Origin: Allorhizobium paknamense
GTDB lineage: Bacteria; Pseudomonadota; Alphaproteobacteria; Rhizobiales; Rhizobiaceae
Reading direction: 5' to 3'
DNA length: 64,000 nt
NCBI RefSeq assembly: GCF_030815125.1
Contig: NZ_JAUSWH010000006.1
Coordinates: forward strand, 124,001-188,000
This document shows, one piece after another, positions 51,764 through 59,852 of the stretch. Below the pieces are notes generated by a model, which was not told the origin of the DNA, did not search any database, and worked only from the letters and a program-made list of their open reading frames with translations. A program made the translations under genes and the position numbers. Position 1 is the first letter of the stretch, and every line of letters starts with the position of its first letter.

Positions 51764-54700
51764 ATGGCAATCTTTTCCAGCATCGCTGCCGCTGTCGGCA
51801 GCGCGATTGCGGCTGTCTCCACCTTTGTCGGCAGTCTTGGCGCCATTGGCGGCGCGCTGCTCAAGGCTGCTGTCGGCGTCGGCATCAACCTGATCGCCAG
51901 CAAGATCGCTGGCAACAAGACCAGCAAGGCGTCTTTTTCCGTCAAGGGCCAGTTGCAGAGCGGTGGCACGGTTCCGCGCTCCGTCCTGTTCGGCATGACG
52001 GCAACGGCGGGATCTCTGGTCTATGCCAACACCTGGGGAACGGCGGGCGGCACACCCAACGCCTATCTCAGCCAGGTCATTGCGCTGTCCGACATGCCAA
52101 GCCGGGAATTGCTGGCGCTGACAGTCAACGGCGTGGCCTGCGAGATCGATTTCGACAATCCGCATGCCGATTACGGCTATCCGGTGAAGGATTACCGCAA
52201 GGACGGCAAGAACTACCTCTGGATCAAGTTCTATGACGGCAGCCAGACCGTGGCCGATCCGTTCATGGTCTCCAAGGTCTCGTCCAGCGAGCGGCCTTAT
52301 GAGGCAACCCGCGTCGGCCATGGCATTACCTATGTCATCGCCACCTCGCGGGTGAACCAGGAACTGTTTTCCGGCTTTCCGTCCTTCAAGTTCGTGGTTC
52401 TCGGCATGCGGCTCTATGATCCGTCCAAGGACAGCTCCGTGGGCGGCAATGGCACCCAGCGCTGGAGCGATGCCTCGACCTGGGGCGGGGATGGCGATCT
52501 TCTGCCGATGGTGCAGCTTTATAACCTGCTGCGCGGCATTCGCTGGAACGGTCAGTGGCTTTATGGCCTGCAAACGGTCGGCACACGGCAATTGCCCGCC
52601 GCCCACTGGATCAGGCAGATCGGCAAGTGCCGCACCGAGATCGAAGGCGCAAGCGGTGCGGAGCCGACCTATCGTTCGGGCGCGGAAGTCTCTGTCGATG
52701 CGCAGATCCGCGATGCGGCGGACGCCATGCTCACCGCCTGCCAGGGCAGGCTTGCCGAGATCGGCGGCACCTACAAGCCTTATGTCGGCGTGCCGGATGA
52801 TCCTGTTCTGGCCTTCACCGATGCCGATATCATCTCCACCCAGCAGCAGAGCTTTACGCCGTTCTTCGGCCTTTCCAATACCGTGAACGGTATAACTGCC
52901 TCCTATCCCTCGCCGGATGACGGCTGGTCGATGACGGAAGCGCCGCCGCTCTATAGCAGCGATTACGAGGCGGAGGATGGCGGGCGGCGGTTGCTGGCCG
53001 ATGTGCAGCTGGATTTCGTGCCCTATGCCGAGCAGGTGCAGCGTCTCATCAAATCCGCCCTGGAAGAAGCACGGCGGGCGCGGCGGCATACCTTCTATAT
53101 GCCGCCCGGTTTCTGGATGCTGGAGCCCGGCGATGTCATCTCCTGGACCAGCAGCCGCAACGGCTATGCCACCAAGCGGTTCCGGGTGGATGGGGTTCTC
53201 GACCAGCCAAACCTCGATGTCGTTCTCGATCTGACGGAAGTCGATCCGACCGACTATAGCTGGGACAGCGCCACGCAATACCAGCCGCCCACCAGTGGCT
53301 CGCTGGTGACGGTGCGGCCTGCAACGCAATCGGCGACCGGCTGGGCCGTCGAGGCTGGATCGGTGACCGATGCCGACAGTAATGCCCGCAAACCGGCCAT
53401 CGTCGTGTCCTGCACGGCAGGCCTCGACGATGTGGCGCGGGTCTGGGTGCAGGTGCGGATCGCAGCCACGGGCGTCGTTGTCTATGACAGCGATGCGCAG
53501 CCTTATAACGATGCGGCCAAATGGACGCTCTCGGGGAGCTGGTGCCTCGGCAGCACCGATTATGAGGTACGGGGCAAGCTGGTTCCGGTCTCCAGCCGCG
53601 CCACCGAATGGTCGGACTGGATCGCGGTGACCACGCTGGCGATCTCGGACAGTGTTGACGTGCTGGACAATTCCATCACGGCAGCAAAGCTGGCCGATGC
53701 GGCGGTGACGGCGGCGAAGATCATGGACGAGGCAATCACCAGCCTCAAACTGGCCGATGAGGCCGTGACCACCGCCAAGCTTGCGGTGGCTGCGGTCACC
53801 TCGGAGATCCTCGCGGCGAAAGCCGTGACAGCGGCGAAGATAGACGATGCGGCGATCACGGCGCGGGCGCTTGCGGCGGGGGCGGTGGATGCCACCAAGC
53901 TCGCCGCCAGCATCGAGCCGGTGACTGTGGTCTCGGCCCTGCCGACCAGCCGGGTCACGGCCTATGTCTCCTATGGCGGGCAAAGCTACCGCTGGAACGG
54001 TTCGGCCTATGTGAAGACCGTTGCCACCGCCGAACTGACCGGCACAATTTCGGCGGCACAGATCGCAGCCAATGCGATCACTGCCGACAAAATCGCCGCC
54101 AATGCCATCACCACGGCGGCAATTGCGGCCGGGGCGGTCTCGGCGGATCAGATTGCCGCGAATGCCATCACTGCGGCCAAGATTGCAGCCGGTGCCATCA
54201 GCGCCGACAAGCTGGCCGTGGGGACGGGGGCGAACTGGTTCGTCAACTCCGACTGCCAGGCTGGCAAGGCCTATTGGGGTGTCACCTGGACAAGCGGCGG
54301 GACTTGGGATTTCAGCGTTCGGACGACTGATAGCTGGGTTCCGCCCGGCGGTGCATTCCAGATCCTGCAAACCGATGGATCGACCGCAGGCTATTATGCC
54401 GATCTGGTGCAGATCGATGCCAACGGGGCTCTCAAGTATTGGGATGTGGTGGCGGGCAACTGGTATGAGGTTTCCTGCTACTACTACGGCCACCGGGGCA
54501 GCGCGTTTTCCGCCTATCTGATCTTTACAAAAGCGGATGGTACATGGGTGAACGCGTGGCAATTGTGGGGTTTGGGGGCGGCGCAGAACAGCGATCCGCA
54601 AAATAGCCTCGCCAGCTATCTGCGGCCCTGGGCGAAGGCGCAGGCTCCCGCCGGGGCCGTCAAGGCCTATGTGATCTTTCGTTCGCATGGCTCGGCCACA

Positions 54701-55675
54701 GCAGGGGTGACGAACTCCTACCTCTGGCTGACCCGGATGTATCTCGGGGATGCGACGGCCAACCAGTCGCAGCCGTCCGCTTGGCAACCGGCAGGGGCAA
54801 CGCTCATCAATGGCGGTAGCATCGTCGCCAATGCGATCACGACCGATCTGTTGGCGGCGAATGCCGTGACGGCGGCAAAATTAGCGGCGGGGTCCGTGGT
54901 GGCGGAGAAAATTGCGGCGGGCGCGGTGACTGCCGACAAGATCGCCGCCGCCTCGATCACTGGCGACAAGGTTGCGGCCAACACCATCGGTGCCAACCAG
55001 ATCGCCGCCGACAGCATCACGGCTAAACACCTGGTGCTGACGGATTTCAGCAATCTGGTGCCGGATAATCAGGTGCAGGCCTTCGGCTCCAGCTGGATCG
55101 GGAATAAATGGACCAACTGGAACGACCCGAACCTGTACTCCTCCGGCATGAGCGTGGTGCAGATGCGTTACCCCTATCAAGCGGGGACGGCGGAATACGG
55201 GGATGAACTATCTTCGGAAATGTTCACGGTCGAATCCAGCACCGGTTACCGCATCTATGCGGCGGCCTACTCCAATAATCCCTATGGTGTCTGGTTGCGC
55301 CTGCACTGGTTCGACACGAACAAGACGTTGCTCGGCTGGAGTGACTTTCTCAACACCAGCAGCGGGACAGGTGCAGGCTTGCAAAAAGCCACGCAAAACG
55401 TCACCTCGCCCGGAACGGCAAAATATGCCCGTGTCCATGCCTATGTGCAGCGAAGCGTAACCAGCGGTGATGTCTGGGTGGGCGGGTTTTCCGTCCAGAA
55501 GCGCAACGCCGCCGACCTGATCGTGGATGGCTCGATCACCGCCAACCAGCTTTCGGTCAACTCGCTCTCCGCCATTACTGCCAACCTGGGCACGGTAACG
55601 GCGGGGGTGATCCAAAGCTCCAACGGCAAGATGCAGATCAGCCTCAATGCCGGAACAATCCTGATCACTGACTGA
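51764..55675 (+). CDS. Central tail tip/host specificity protein
   Basis: 1303 residues. The N-terminus has a hydrophobic Ala/Gly stretch (about 1-50) like other tail-tip hubs. GQLQSGGTVPRSVLFGMTATAGSLVYANTWGT and LSQVIALSDMPSRELLALTVNGV are typical of this family. A fibronectin-like region (about 515-625) precedes three arrays of 10-12-residue Ala/Ile-rich repeats (about 630-720, 755-820 and 1020-1090; units like AVTAAKIADGAI), alternating with beta-rich putative binding domains (about 820-1010 and 1090-1250). Probable receptor-binding spike. Confidence 0.85.
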   Translation: MAIFSSIAAAVGSAIAAVSTFVGSLGAIGGALLKAAVGVGINLIASKIAGNKTSKASFSVKGQLQSGGTVPRSVLFGMTATAGSLVYANTWGTAGGTPNAYLSQVIALSDMPSRELLALTVNGVACEIDFDNPHADYGYPVKDYRKDGKNYLWIKFYDGSQTVADPFMVSKVSSSERPYEATRVGHGITYVIATSRVNQELFSGFPSFKFVVLGMRLYDPSKDSSVGGNGTQRWSDASTWGGDGDLLPMVQLYNLLRGIRWNGQWLYGLQTVGTRQLPAAHWIRQIGKCRTEIEGASGAEPTYRSGAEVSVDAQIRDAADAMLTACQGRLAEIGGTYKPYVGVPDDPVLAFTDADIISTQQQSFTPFFGLSNTVNGITASYPSPDDGWSMTEAPPLYSSDYEAEDGGRRLLADVQLDFVPYAEQVQRLIKSALEEARRARRHTFYMPPGFWMLEPGDVISWTSSRNGYATKRFRVDGVLDQPNLDVVLDLTEVDPTDYSWDSATQYQPPTSGSLVTVRPATQSATGWAVEAGSVTDADSNARKPAIVVSCTAGLDDVARVWVQVRIAATGVVVYDSDAQPYNDAAKWTLSGSWCLGSTDYEVRGKLVPVSSRATEWSDWIAVTTLAISDSVDVLDNSITAAKLADAAVTAAKIMDEAITSLKLADEAVTTAKLAVAAVTSEILAAKAVTAAKIDDAAITARALAAGAVDATKLAASIEPVTVVSALPTSRVTAYVSYGGQSYRWNGSAYVKTVATAELTGTISAAQIAANAITADKIAANAITTAAIAAGAVSADQIAANAITAAKIAAGAISADKLAVGTGANWFVNSDCQAGKAYWGVTWTSGGTWDFSVRTTDSWVPPGGAFQILQTDGSTAGYYADLVQIDANGALKYWDVVAGNWYEVSCYYYGHRGSAFSAYLIFTKADGTWVNAWQLWGLGAAQNSDPQNSLASYLRPWAKAQAPAGAVKAYVIFRSHGSATAGVTNSYLWLTRMYLGDATANQSQPSAWQPAGATLINGGSIVANAITTDLLAANAVTAAKLAAGSVVAEKIAAGAVTADKIAAASITGDKVAANTIGANQIAADSITAKHLVLTDFSNLVPDNQVQAFGSSWIGNKWTNWNDPNLYSSGMSVVQMRYPYQAGTAEYGDELSSEMFTVESSTGYRIYAAAYSNNPYGVWLRLHWFDTNKTLLGWSDFLNTSSGTGAGLQKATQNVTSPGTAKYARVHAYVQRSVTSGDVWVGGFSVQKRNAADLIVDGSITANQLSVNSLSAITANLGTVTAGVIQSSNGKMQISLNAGTILITD

Positions 55676-55690
55676 GGAAGGGAGGCTCAC

Positions 55691-56155
55691 ATGAGCAACC
55701 GACTGTCCATCACGCCGGGCCGGATGATCATCACCCGCGAGGGCTATGATGCGGCTGACCTGTCTGTCGCGGACCAGAACAAGGTTTTCGACAGCAATTG
55801 GGGCTTTACCGGCCTGATCATCGCGCGGGGTCAAACCACTGACCCCGCGACGGCACTCGGCTCCGGCGAGGATGCCTATTACACCAAGACCAGCACGCCG
55901 TTGATCATCACCTTTCCGACTGTGGGCTATGTGCCTGCGGCCTATGTCTTCAATGACTACACGCCGCTTGCCAACAGCTTCCAGTCCCAGGGGGTGGGGA
56001 TGGTGTGCACCGAGCCGGTGGGCAACAAGTTTGCAACCAGCCCGCCGACCATTGCCGATGGTTCGATCACCATTCCCCGGCGCTCCTACAACAACGGCAA
56101 TTATGAGCGCTTTACCGGCGTTCTCCGCTACATCGTGTTTGCGATCTCCCAATGA
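55691..56155 (+). CDS. Tail-associated protein 1 (paralogous trio)
   Basis: 154 residues, beta-rich, no signal. The N-terminal RLSITPGRMIITREGYDA and IITFPTVGYVPAAYVF are repeated in altered form in the next two genes. It follows the tail tip gene with its own GGAAGGGAGG site. Probably a decoration or distal fibre subunit. Confidence 0.65.
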   Translation: MSNRLSITPGRMIITREGYDAADLSVADQNKVFDSNWGFTGLIIARGQTTDPATALGSGEDAYYTKTSTPLIITFPTVGYVPAAYVFNDYTPLANSFQSQGVGMVCTEPVGNKFATSPPTIADGSITIPRRSYNNGNYERFTGVLRYIVFAISQ

Positions 56156-56664
56156 CCAACAGAATCCATATTGGCAGCCTGAACGGCGAGGTCGGCATTT
56201 TCATCAGCCAGCCGGGCGATGATGTCTATGCGCCGACCAAAAGCCGTTTGCTCGATACCCGCTTCGAGACGCTCGACATTCATGTGAAGGGCAGCGTCAA
56301 CATGCAGAGCACCTATTACAGCAGCTCGACGCAGACAGCGACGATCTACTATTCCGAGGTGACCTTTCCCGATCTCGGCTATACGCCGATCTTCCACGCG
56401 TCGTTTTACAACCGCATCGGCGGGCTCTCCGACCTGCCGGTCGGCAGTTGCTTCTATCCGACCACCTGGGGCCAGAACGACCGCCGCAGCAACATGGCAA
56501 ACGCGTTGAGCGGCACGGACGGGCAAAGCTCGATCCTGCGCTATACCGGGGCCTGGCTTGCCAACAACACGACGCTGAGAGCCAAGGTGGTCATTCTCAA
56601 CACGTCGAGCGACGTGAACCGGTTTCAGTTCTGCTACATGATTTTCAGGAACAGGGCGGCGTGA
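56152..56664 (+). CDS. Tail-associated protein 2 (paralogous trio)
   Basis: 170 residues. MTNRIHIGSLNGEVGIFISQPGDDVYAP is like the N-terminus of the third gene (MTSRIFIGQNGNSYQIRVSKPGYDV), and YYSEVTFPDLGYTPIFHASFYN parallels the first gene. ATGA overlap with gene 1 and a one-base overlap with gene 3 imply coupled translation. Confidence 0.65.
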   Translation: MTNRIHIGSLNGEVGIFISQPGDDVYAPTKSRLLDTRFETLDIHVKGSVNMQSTYYSSSTQTATIYYSEVTFPDLGYTPIFHASFYNRIGGLSDLPVGSCFYPTTWGQNDRRSNMANALSGTDGQSSILRYTGAWLANNTTLRAKVVILNTSSDVNRFQFCYMIFRNRAA

Positions 56665-57026
56665 TGACCAGCAGGATCTTCATCGGCCAGAACGGCAACA
56701 GCTACCAGATCCGCGTCTCGAAGCCAGGCTATGACGTGACCACCGTCACCGATCCGACGCAACTGGCTTTCTATGAGAACCTCTCCGGCCTAGTGCCCTT
56801 TGAGCAGGGCTTGGTCACAGTCGGGGCAGGGGCGACGGCCTCCGTGACGCTCACCGGCACCTATACCTATTACCCCTTCATCGTGCTGCGCAACAACCTC
56901 AACCAGCTGCCGGGCAACTGGTATTACGCAAGGCTGACGCTCTCCTCGAAGACGCTGACCTTCAAGAACAATTACAGCGCCAGCATGGTCATCAAATACT
57001 GCGTTTTTCGCGAGCTGGACTGGTGA
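56664..57026 (+). CDS. Tail-associated protein 3 (paralogous trio)
   Basis: 120 residues. MTSRIFIGQNGNSYQIRVSKPGYDVTTV plus a beta-rich remainder ending in SMVIKYCVFRELDW; the ending (Y-x-F/I-F) parallels gene 1 (RYIVFAIS) and gene 2 (CYMIFRN). The shared N- and C-terminal patterns make a domain duplicated three times. Exact role unknown. Confidence 0.65.
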   Translation: MTSRIFIGQNGNSYQIRVSKPGYDVTTVTDPTQLAFYENLSGLVPFEQGLVTVGAGATASVTLTGTYTYYPFIVLRNNLNQLPGNWYYARLTLSSKTLTFKNNYSASMVIKYCVFRELDW

Positions 57027-57071
57027 GGCTTACCAGCGCTTTCCAGCATCAACATCCCTGAAGGAAACACA

Positions 57072-57680
57072 ATGTATAGCTTGGACAGTATGTATCCGCC
57101 CATGGTTGAGGCGGTGGTGGAAGCCGTGCGCGCGCGCAAGGTGGCGCTCTGGGTGGCCAATGCCGCCTGGTGGCTGGGGCGGCAGGACATTGTCGGCGCG
57201 CGTGACTTCTGGCAGGCCTCGGCGGCCATGGTGACGCTGGCGCTGACTGAGGCGGAGCGAACCGAAATCGAAAAGCAGCTTTCCAAGGCAGAAAGCGCGC
57301 TGCTTGAAACTGTGACCGAATTTCCCGCCGTGCCGGAGGCCGTGACCTCGACGCTGAGCGCCTGGCAGCCTGCCGGGGAGACGGCGGAACAGATCAGGGC
57401 GCGCTATGTCGCGGCCATCCAGGCGCTGCTGAATGCCAAGGCCCGCGAGCGCAACTATGACAGCATCGGCACGGCTGTTTCCTATCTCGATGATCCGAAC
57501 CCGGTCTTTGCTGCCGAGGCGCGGGCGCTGTTCGACTGGCGCTCTGCCGTCTGGACCTATGCCACCGAACAGCTCGCAACGGTCACGGCAGGCGGCGATA
57601 TCCCATCCCTCGAAACCTTTCTGGCGGGTGTTCCGGCCTTCGCCTGGCCGGATGCGTCAGCAGTAGATACCGCCGCTTAA
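57072..57680 (+). CDS. Tail-fibre-adjacent protein of unknown function
   Basis: 202 residues, mostly helical. The C-terminal half (ALLNAKARERNYDSIGTAVSYLDDPNPVFAAEARALFDWRSAVWTYATEQLA, then LPAFAWP-like end) recurs at the ends of tail-fibre assembly proteins in many prophages (DUF4376-like). Its site after the trio and before lysis genes fits a fibre assembly or chaperone role. Confidence 0.6.
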   Translation: MYSLDSMYPPMVEAVVEAVRARKVALWVANAAWWLGRQDIVGARDFWQASAAMVTLALTEAERTEIEKQLSKAESALLETVTEFPAVPEAVTSTLSAWQPAGETAEQIRARYVAAIQALLNAKARERNYDSIGTAVSYLDDPNPVFAAEARALFDWRSAVWTYATEQLATVTAGGDIPSLETFLAGVPAFAWPDASAVDTAA

Positions 57681-57729
57681 GCCAGGCCGAACGGGTTCCG
57701 TTCGCATTTTCCAAAAGAGGATAACATAT

Positions 57730-58323
57730 ATGAACCACGCGATGTTTTTCGCGGGGGTGCGCAGCTCGTTGTTTGGCGGCGCGCTCTCTCAGTCTCAAGT
57801 CGATGGCATCAATGCCATTCTGGAGGCGGCCAAAGCCTCCATTACCGACAGCCGCATGCTGGCCTATATGCTGGCAACGGCGCTGCACGAAACCGACCAT
57901 ACCATGCAGCCGATCCGCGAACGGGGCGGGGAGGCATACTTCACCCGCATGTATGACCCGAAAGGCTCGCGCCCCAAGGTGGCGGCGGCGCTGGGCAATG
58001 TGCTTCAGGGCGATGGCGCGCTCTTTGCCGGGCGCGGCTATGTGCAGCTCACCGGGCGGCGCAATTACCAGCTCTTCGGGCGGCTTTTGGGCCTTGATCT
58101 GCTTGCCAATCCTGACCGGGCCATGGAGCCGGAAATTGCGGGCCGGATCATGGTGCTGGGCATGACCGGCGGGCTGTTCACCGGCAAGAAGCTTTCCGAC
58201 TACTTCACCGTCAAAGCCAGCGACTGGACGAATGCACGGCGGATCATCAACGGCACGGATTGCGCGGCGCTGATCGCTGGCTATGGGCGGCGGTTTCATG
58301 CGGCGCTGGAGGCAGCGGCATGA
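57730..58323 (+). CDS. Endolysin, GH19 chitinase-like/lysozyme
   Basis: 197 residues without signal peptide. MLATALHETDHTMQPIRERGGEAYFTRMYD contains the catalytic glutamate region, and LFAGRGYVQLTGRRNYQLFGRLLG and LDLLANPDRAMEPEIAGRIMVLGM are GH19-like muramidase blocks. It breaks the host cell wall at lysis. The stop overlaps the next gene (ATGA). Confidence 0.88.
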   Translation: MNHAMFFAGVRSSLFGGALSQSQVDGINAILEAAKASITDSRMLAYMLATALHETDHTMQPIRERGGEAYFTRMYDPKGSRPKVAAALGNVLQGDGALFAGRGYVQLTGRRNYQLFGRLLGLDLLANPDRAMEPEIAGRIMVLGMTGGLFTGKKLSDYFTVKASDWTNARRIINGTDCAALIAGYGRRFHAALEAAA

Positions 58324-58592
58324 GGATGTGGGATTATATCAGCCGCTCCACCCTGAAGCGCGAGGTGGCAGCTTTGCTGATGCTGTGGCTTCTCGCGCTG
58401 GCCACATGGCACGCGGTGACCGGCGGCACGCCACAGGCCTGGCAGGTGATCGAGCTTTTCACCCTGCCGATCGGGGTGATCTTTGCCGGTGCCTTTGGCC
58501 TCGACTGGATTGCCAAGCAGACCACCCTTGCCGGGCCACCCATGGGTCCGCCCCGGCGCGATCTCGATCCGCCCGAGGGGGACCGGCCATGA
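58320..58592 (+). CDS. Small lysis-cassette membrane protein
   Basis: 90 residues with two membrane segments (LMLWLLALATWHAV and FTLPIGVIFAGAFGLDWIA) and a proline-rich basic-acidic tail. It is coupled between the endolysin and Rz genes. Likely a pinholin, antiholin or holin accessory; the family is not recognised. Confidence 0.6.
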   Translation: MRMWDYISRSTLKREVAALLMLWLLALATWHAVTGGTPQAWQVIELFTLPIGVIFAGAFGLDWIAKQTTLAGPPMGPPRRDLDPPEGDRP

Positions 58593-59005
58593 TCGCGCTG
58601 CTCGTCACCTTTCTGCCTTGGGCGCGCACCATCGGCGCCCGGATCTGGAATGGCCTTGGCTGGCGCGGGCTTCTGGCGGCGCTGGCCGTGGTGATGCTGG
58701 TAATCTGGCATTTGCGCGCCATTGCCGCCGCCCGTGAGGCTGGCGCTCAAGGCATCCGCCTGGAATGGGCGGAGGCTAACCGCAAGGCGGAGCTTTTGGC
58801 GCTCCAGCGCCAGCGGGAGCAGCAGGAAAAAATCAATGAAGCGGAACGTGAGCTGGTGGAAGCGCGGGCGGCAAATGCTGCCCGCCAGGGCGAGCTTGCG
58901 GCGGCGCTGGCAGAAGAAAGGAAAGCCCATGCAAAAGCTGGCGCTGATGGCCGCTGTGGCGGCATGTCTGAGCGGGTGCGCAGCGCGCTCAACGCTATCC
59001 GGTAG
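58589..59005 (+). CDS. Rz-like inner-membrane spanin
   Basis: 138 residues. One membrane segment near residues 25-45 (LLAALAVVMLVIWHL) followed by a long charged coiled coil (RLEWAEANRKAELLALQRQREQQEKINEAERELVEARAANAARQ). This is the i-spanin layout. The Rz1 lipoprotein gene starts inside it in another frame, as in lambda. Confidence 0.78.
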   Translation: MIALLVTFLPWARTIGARIWNGLGWRGLLAALAVVMLVIWHLRAIAAAREAGAQGIRLEWAEANRKAELLALQRQREQQEKINEAERELVEARAANAARQGELAAALAEERKAHAKAGADGRCGGMSERVRSALNAIR

Positions 59006-59201
59006 TGCAGACGACCGCCGCCCGACCACCTCGGCCTCCGTGCTGGCGGATTGTGCCTCCCCGGTGGAGATCCCACGCGATCCGCCGCCGGATCTGCAAC
59101 ATCAATTATGGGCTGCCGACCGGCTGGCGCTGGCCGATTGCAAAGCCCTGAACAGAGCCAAGGGCCGGGCGCTTGCCGCTGCCGGTCTGGCACCGGAATA
59201 A
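58929..59201 (+). CDS. Rz1-like outer-membrane lipoprotein spanin
   Basis: 90 residues, beginning 77 bases before the end of the Rz gene in the +1 frame. MQKLALMAAVAACLSGC is a lipoprotein signal with lipobox LSGC. The mature part includes PVEIPRDPPP, the proline-rich stretch usual for Rz1. It joins with Rz to fuse the inner and outer membranes at lysis. Confidence 0.8.
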   Translation: MQKLALMAAVAACLSGCAARSTLSGSADDRRPTTSASVLADCASPVEIPRDPPPDLQHQLWAADRLALADCKALNRAKGRALAAAGLAPE

Positions 59202-59218
59202 CCAAGGAAGGGCAGGGG

Positions 59219-59542
59219 ATGTCTGAGAAGATTTCAACGGTGGCGGAGGTGCTGACCGCCTGGTTTGGCGGCGCTGGCGCCACCATCATCGGCGCCATCA
59301 TCGGGCGAACCATGTGGCATGTACAGGAAGTGCGCCGCGCCCACCGCCGCCCGCTCGGCCCGGAACTGTTCTGGGAACTACCGATCGCCATCGGCATGGC
59401 GCTAATCGGTGAGGGGCTGGCCGGATGGCTTGGGCTCGGCCAGCCGGTTTCTACCGGACTGATTGCCGCGCTGGCCTATCTCGGGCCGCGCGGTGCCGAG
59501 GTGATCTTTATGCGATGGTGGATGGGGCGGAAGGGGGGATAG
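59219..59542 (+). CDS. Holin (LydA-like)
   Basis: 107 residues. Three hydrophobic segments (GGAGATIIGAIIGRTMW, ELPIAIGMALIGEGLAGWLGL and TGLIAALAYLGPRGAEVIF) with a basic stretch between the first two match LydA/phage holin III-type proteins. AAGGAAGGG precedes the ATG at 59219. Last phage gene on the right. Confidence 0.78.
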   Translation: MSEKISTVAEVLTAWFGGAGATIIGAIIGRTMWHVQEVRRAHRRPLGPELFWELPIAIGMALIGEGLAGWLGLGQPVSTGLIAALAYLGPRGAEVIFMRWWMGRKGG

Positions 59543-59852
59543 CAGTTGCGACCAAGGTTGAAGTCTAGGTGCCCGACTAAGAAGCCAAGGTGCCGCTCAC
59601 TGCACATCTAGGAAGCGTCGTCAAAGTCAAGCATCAAATTATCACGGTTGCGCAACTTTTTGCGAGCCTTGTCAGCCCATGGGCTATTTAAATTTAACCC
59701 AATCGAAGTAGGATAATGCTAATAAACCTGCTGATCGCCAAATCTGACCATGAAACAAGCGTTCTAACGCCAACCTCAAAAGCCCCTTGAGCTAAGCTGC
59801 TCAATTGCCTGAACATAAAATACAAAAACTGTGAGCAGATAAGTTAGAAGAA
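59543..59852. other. AT-rich junction at the right end of the prophage
   Basis: 310 bases without a supported gene. Composition shifts from GC-rich phage to AT-rich island here, so attR is expected. No direct repeat of the tRNA-Leu 3' end or of the sequence beside the integrase was found. A 24-codon frame from 59717 is probably chance. Confidence 0.45.

Larger units (their letters stand above)
28982..59542. mobile_element. Apparently complete siphovirus-type prophage (about 30.6 kb)
   Basis: The span runs from the integrase to the last lysis gene and contains integration, immunity, replication, packaging, capsid, tail and lysis modules in standard order with no broken key gene. It is GC-rich, unlike the AT-rich genes on both sides. 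Exact attL and attR were not identified; boundaries are the outermost phage genes. Confidence 0.93.

Noticed and set aside
28982..59542. Gene-transfer agent cluster
   Set aside because: Some tail genes resemble GTA genes, but integrase, repressor, replication genes and a full lysis set show a temperate phage.
59717..59791. 24-codon frame MLINLLIAK... in the right junction
   Set aside because: Short, no family, in an AT-rich gap where such frames are common.
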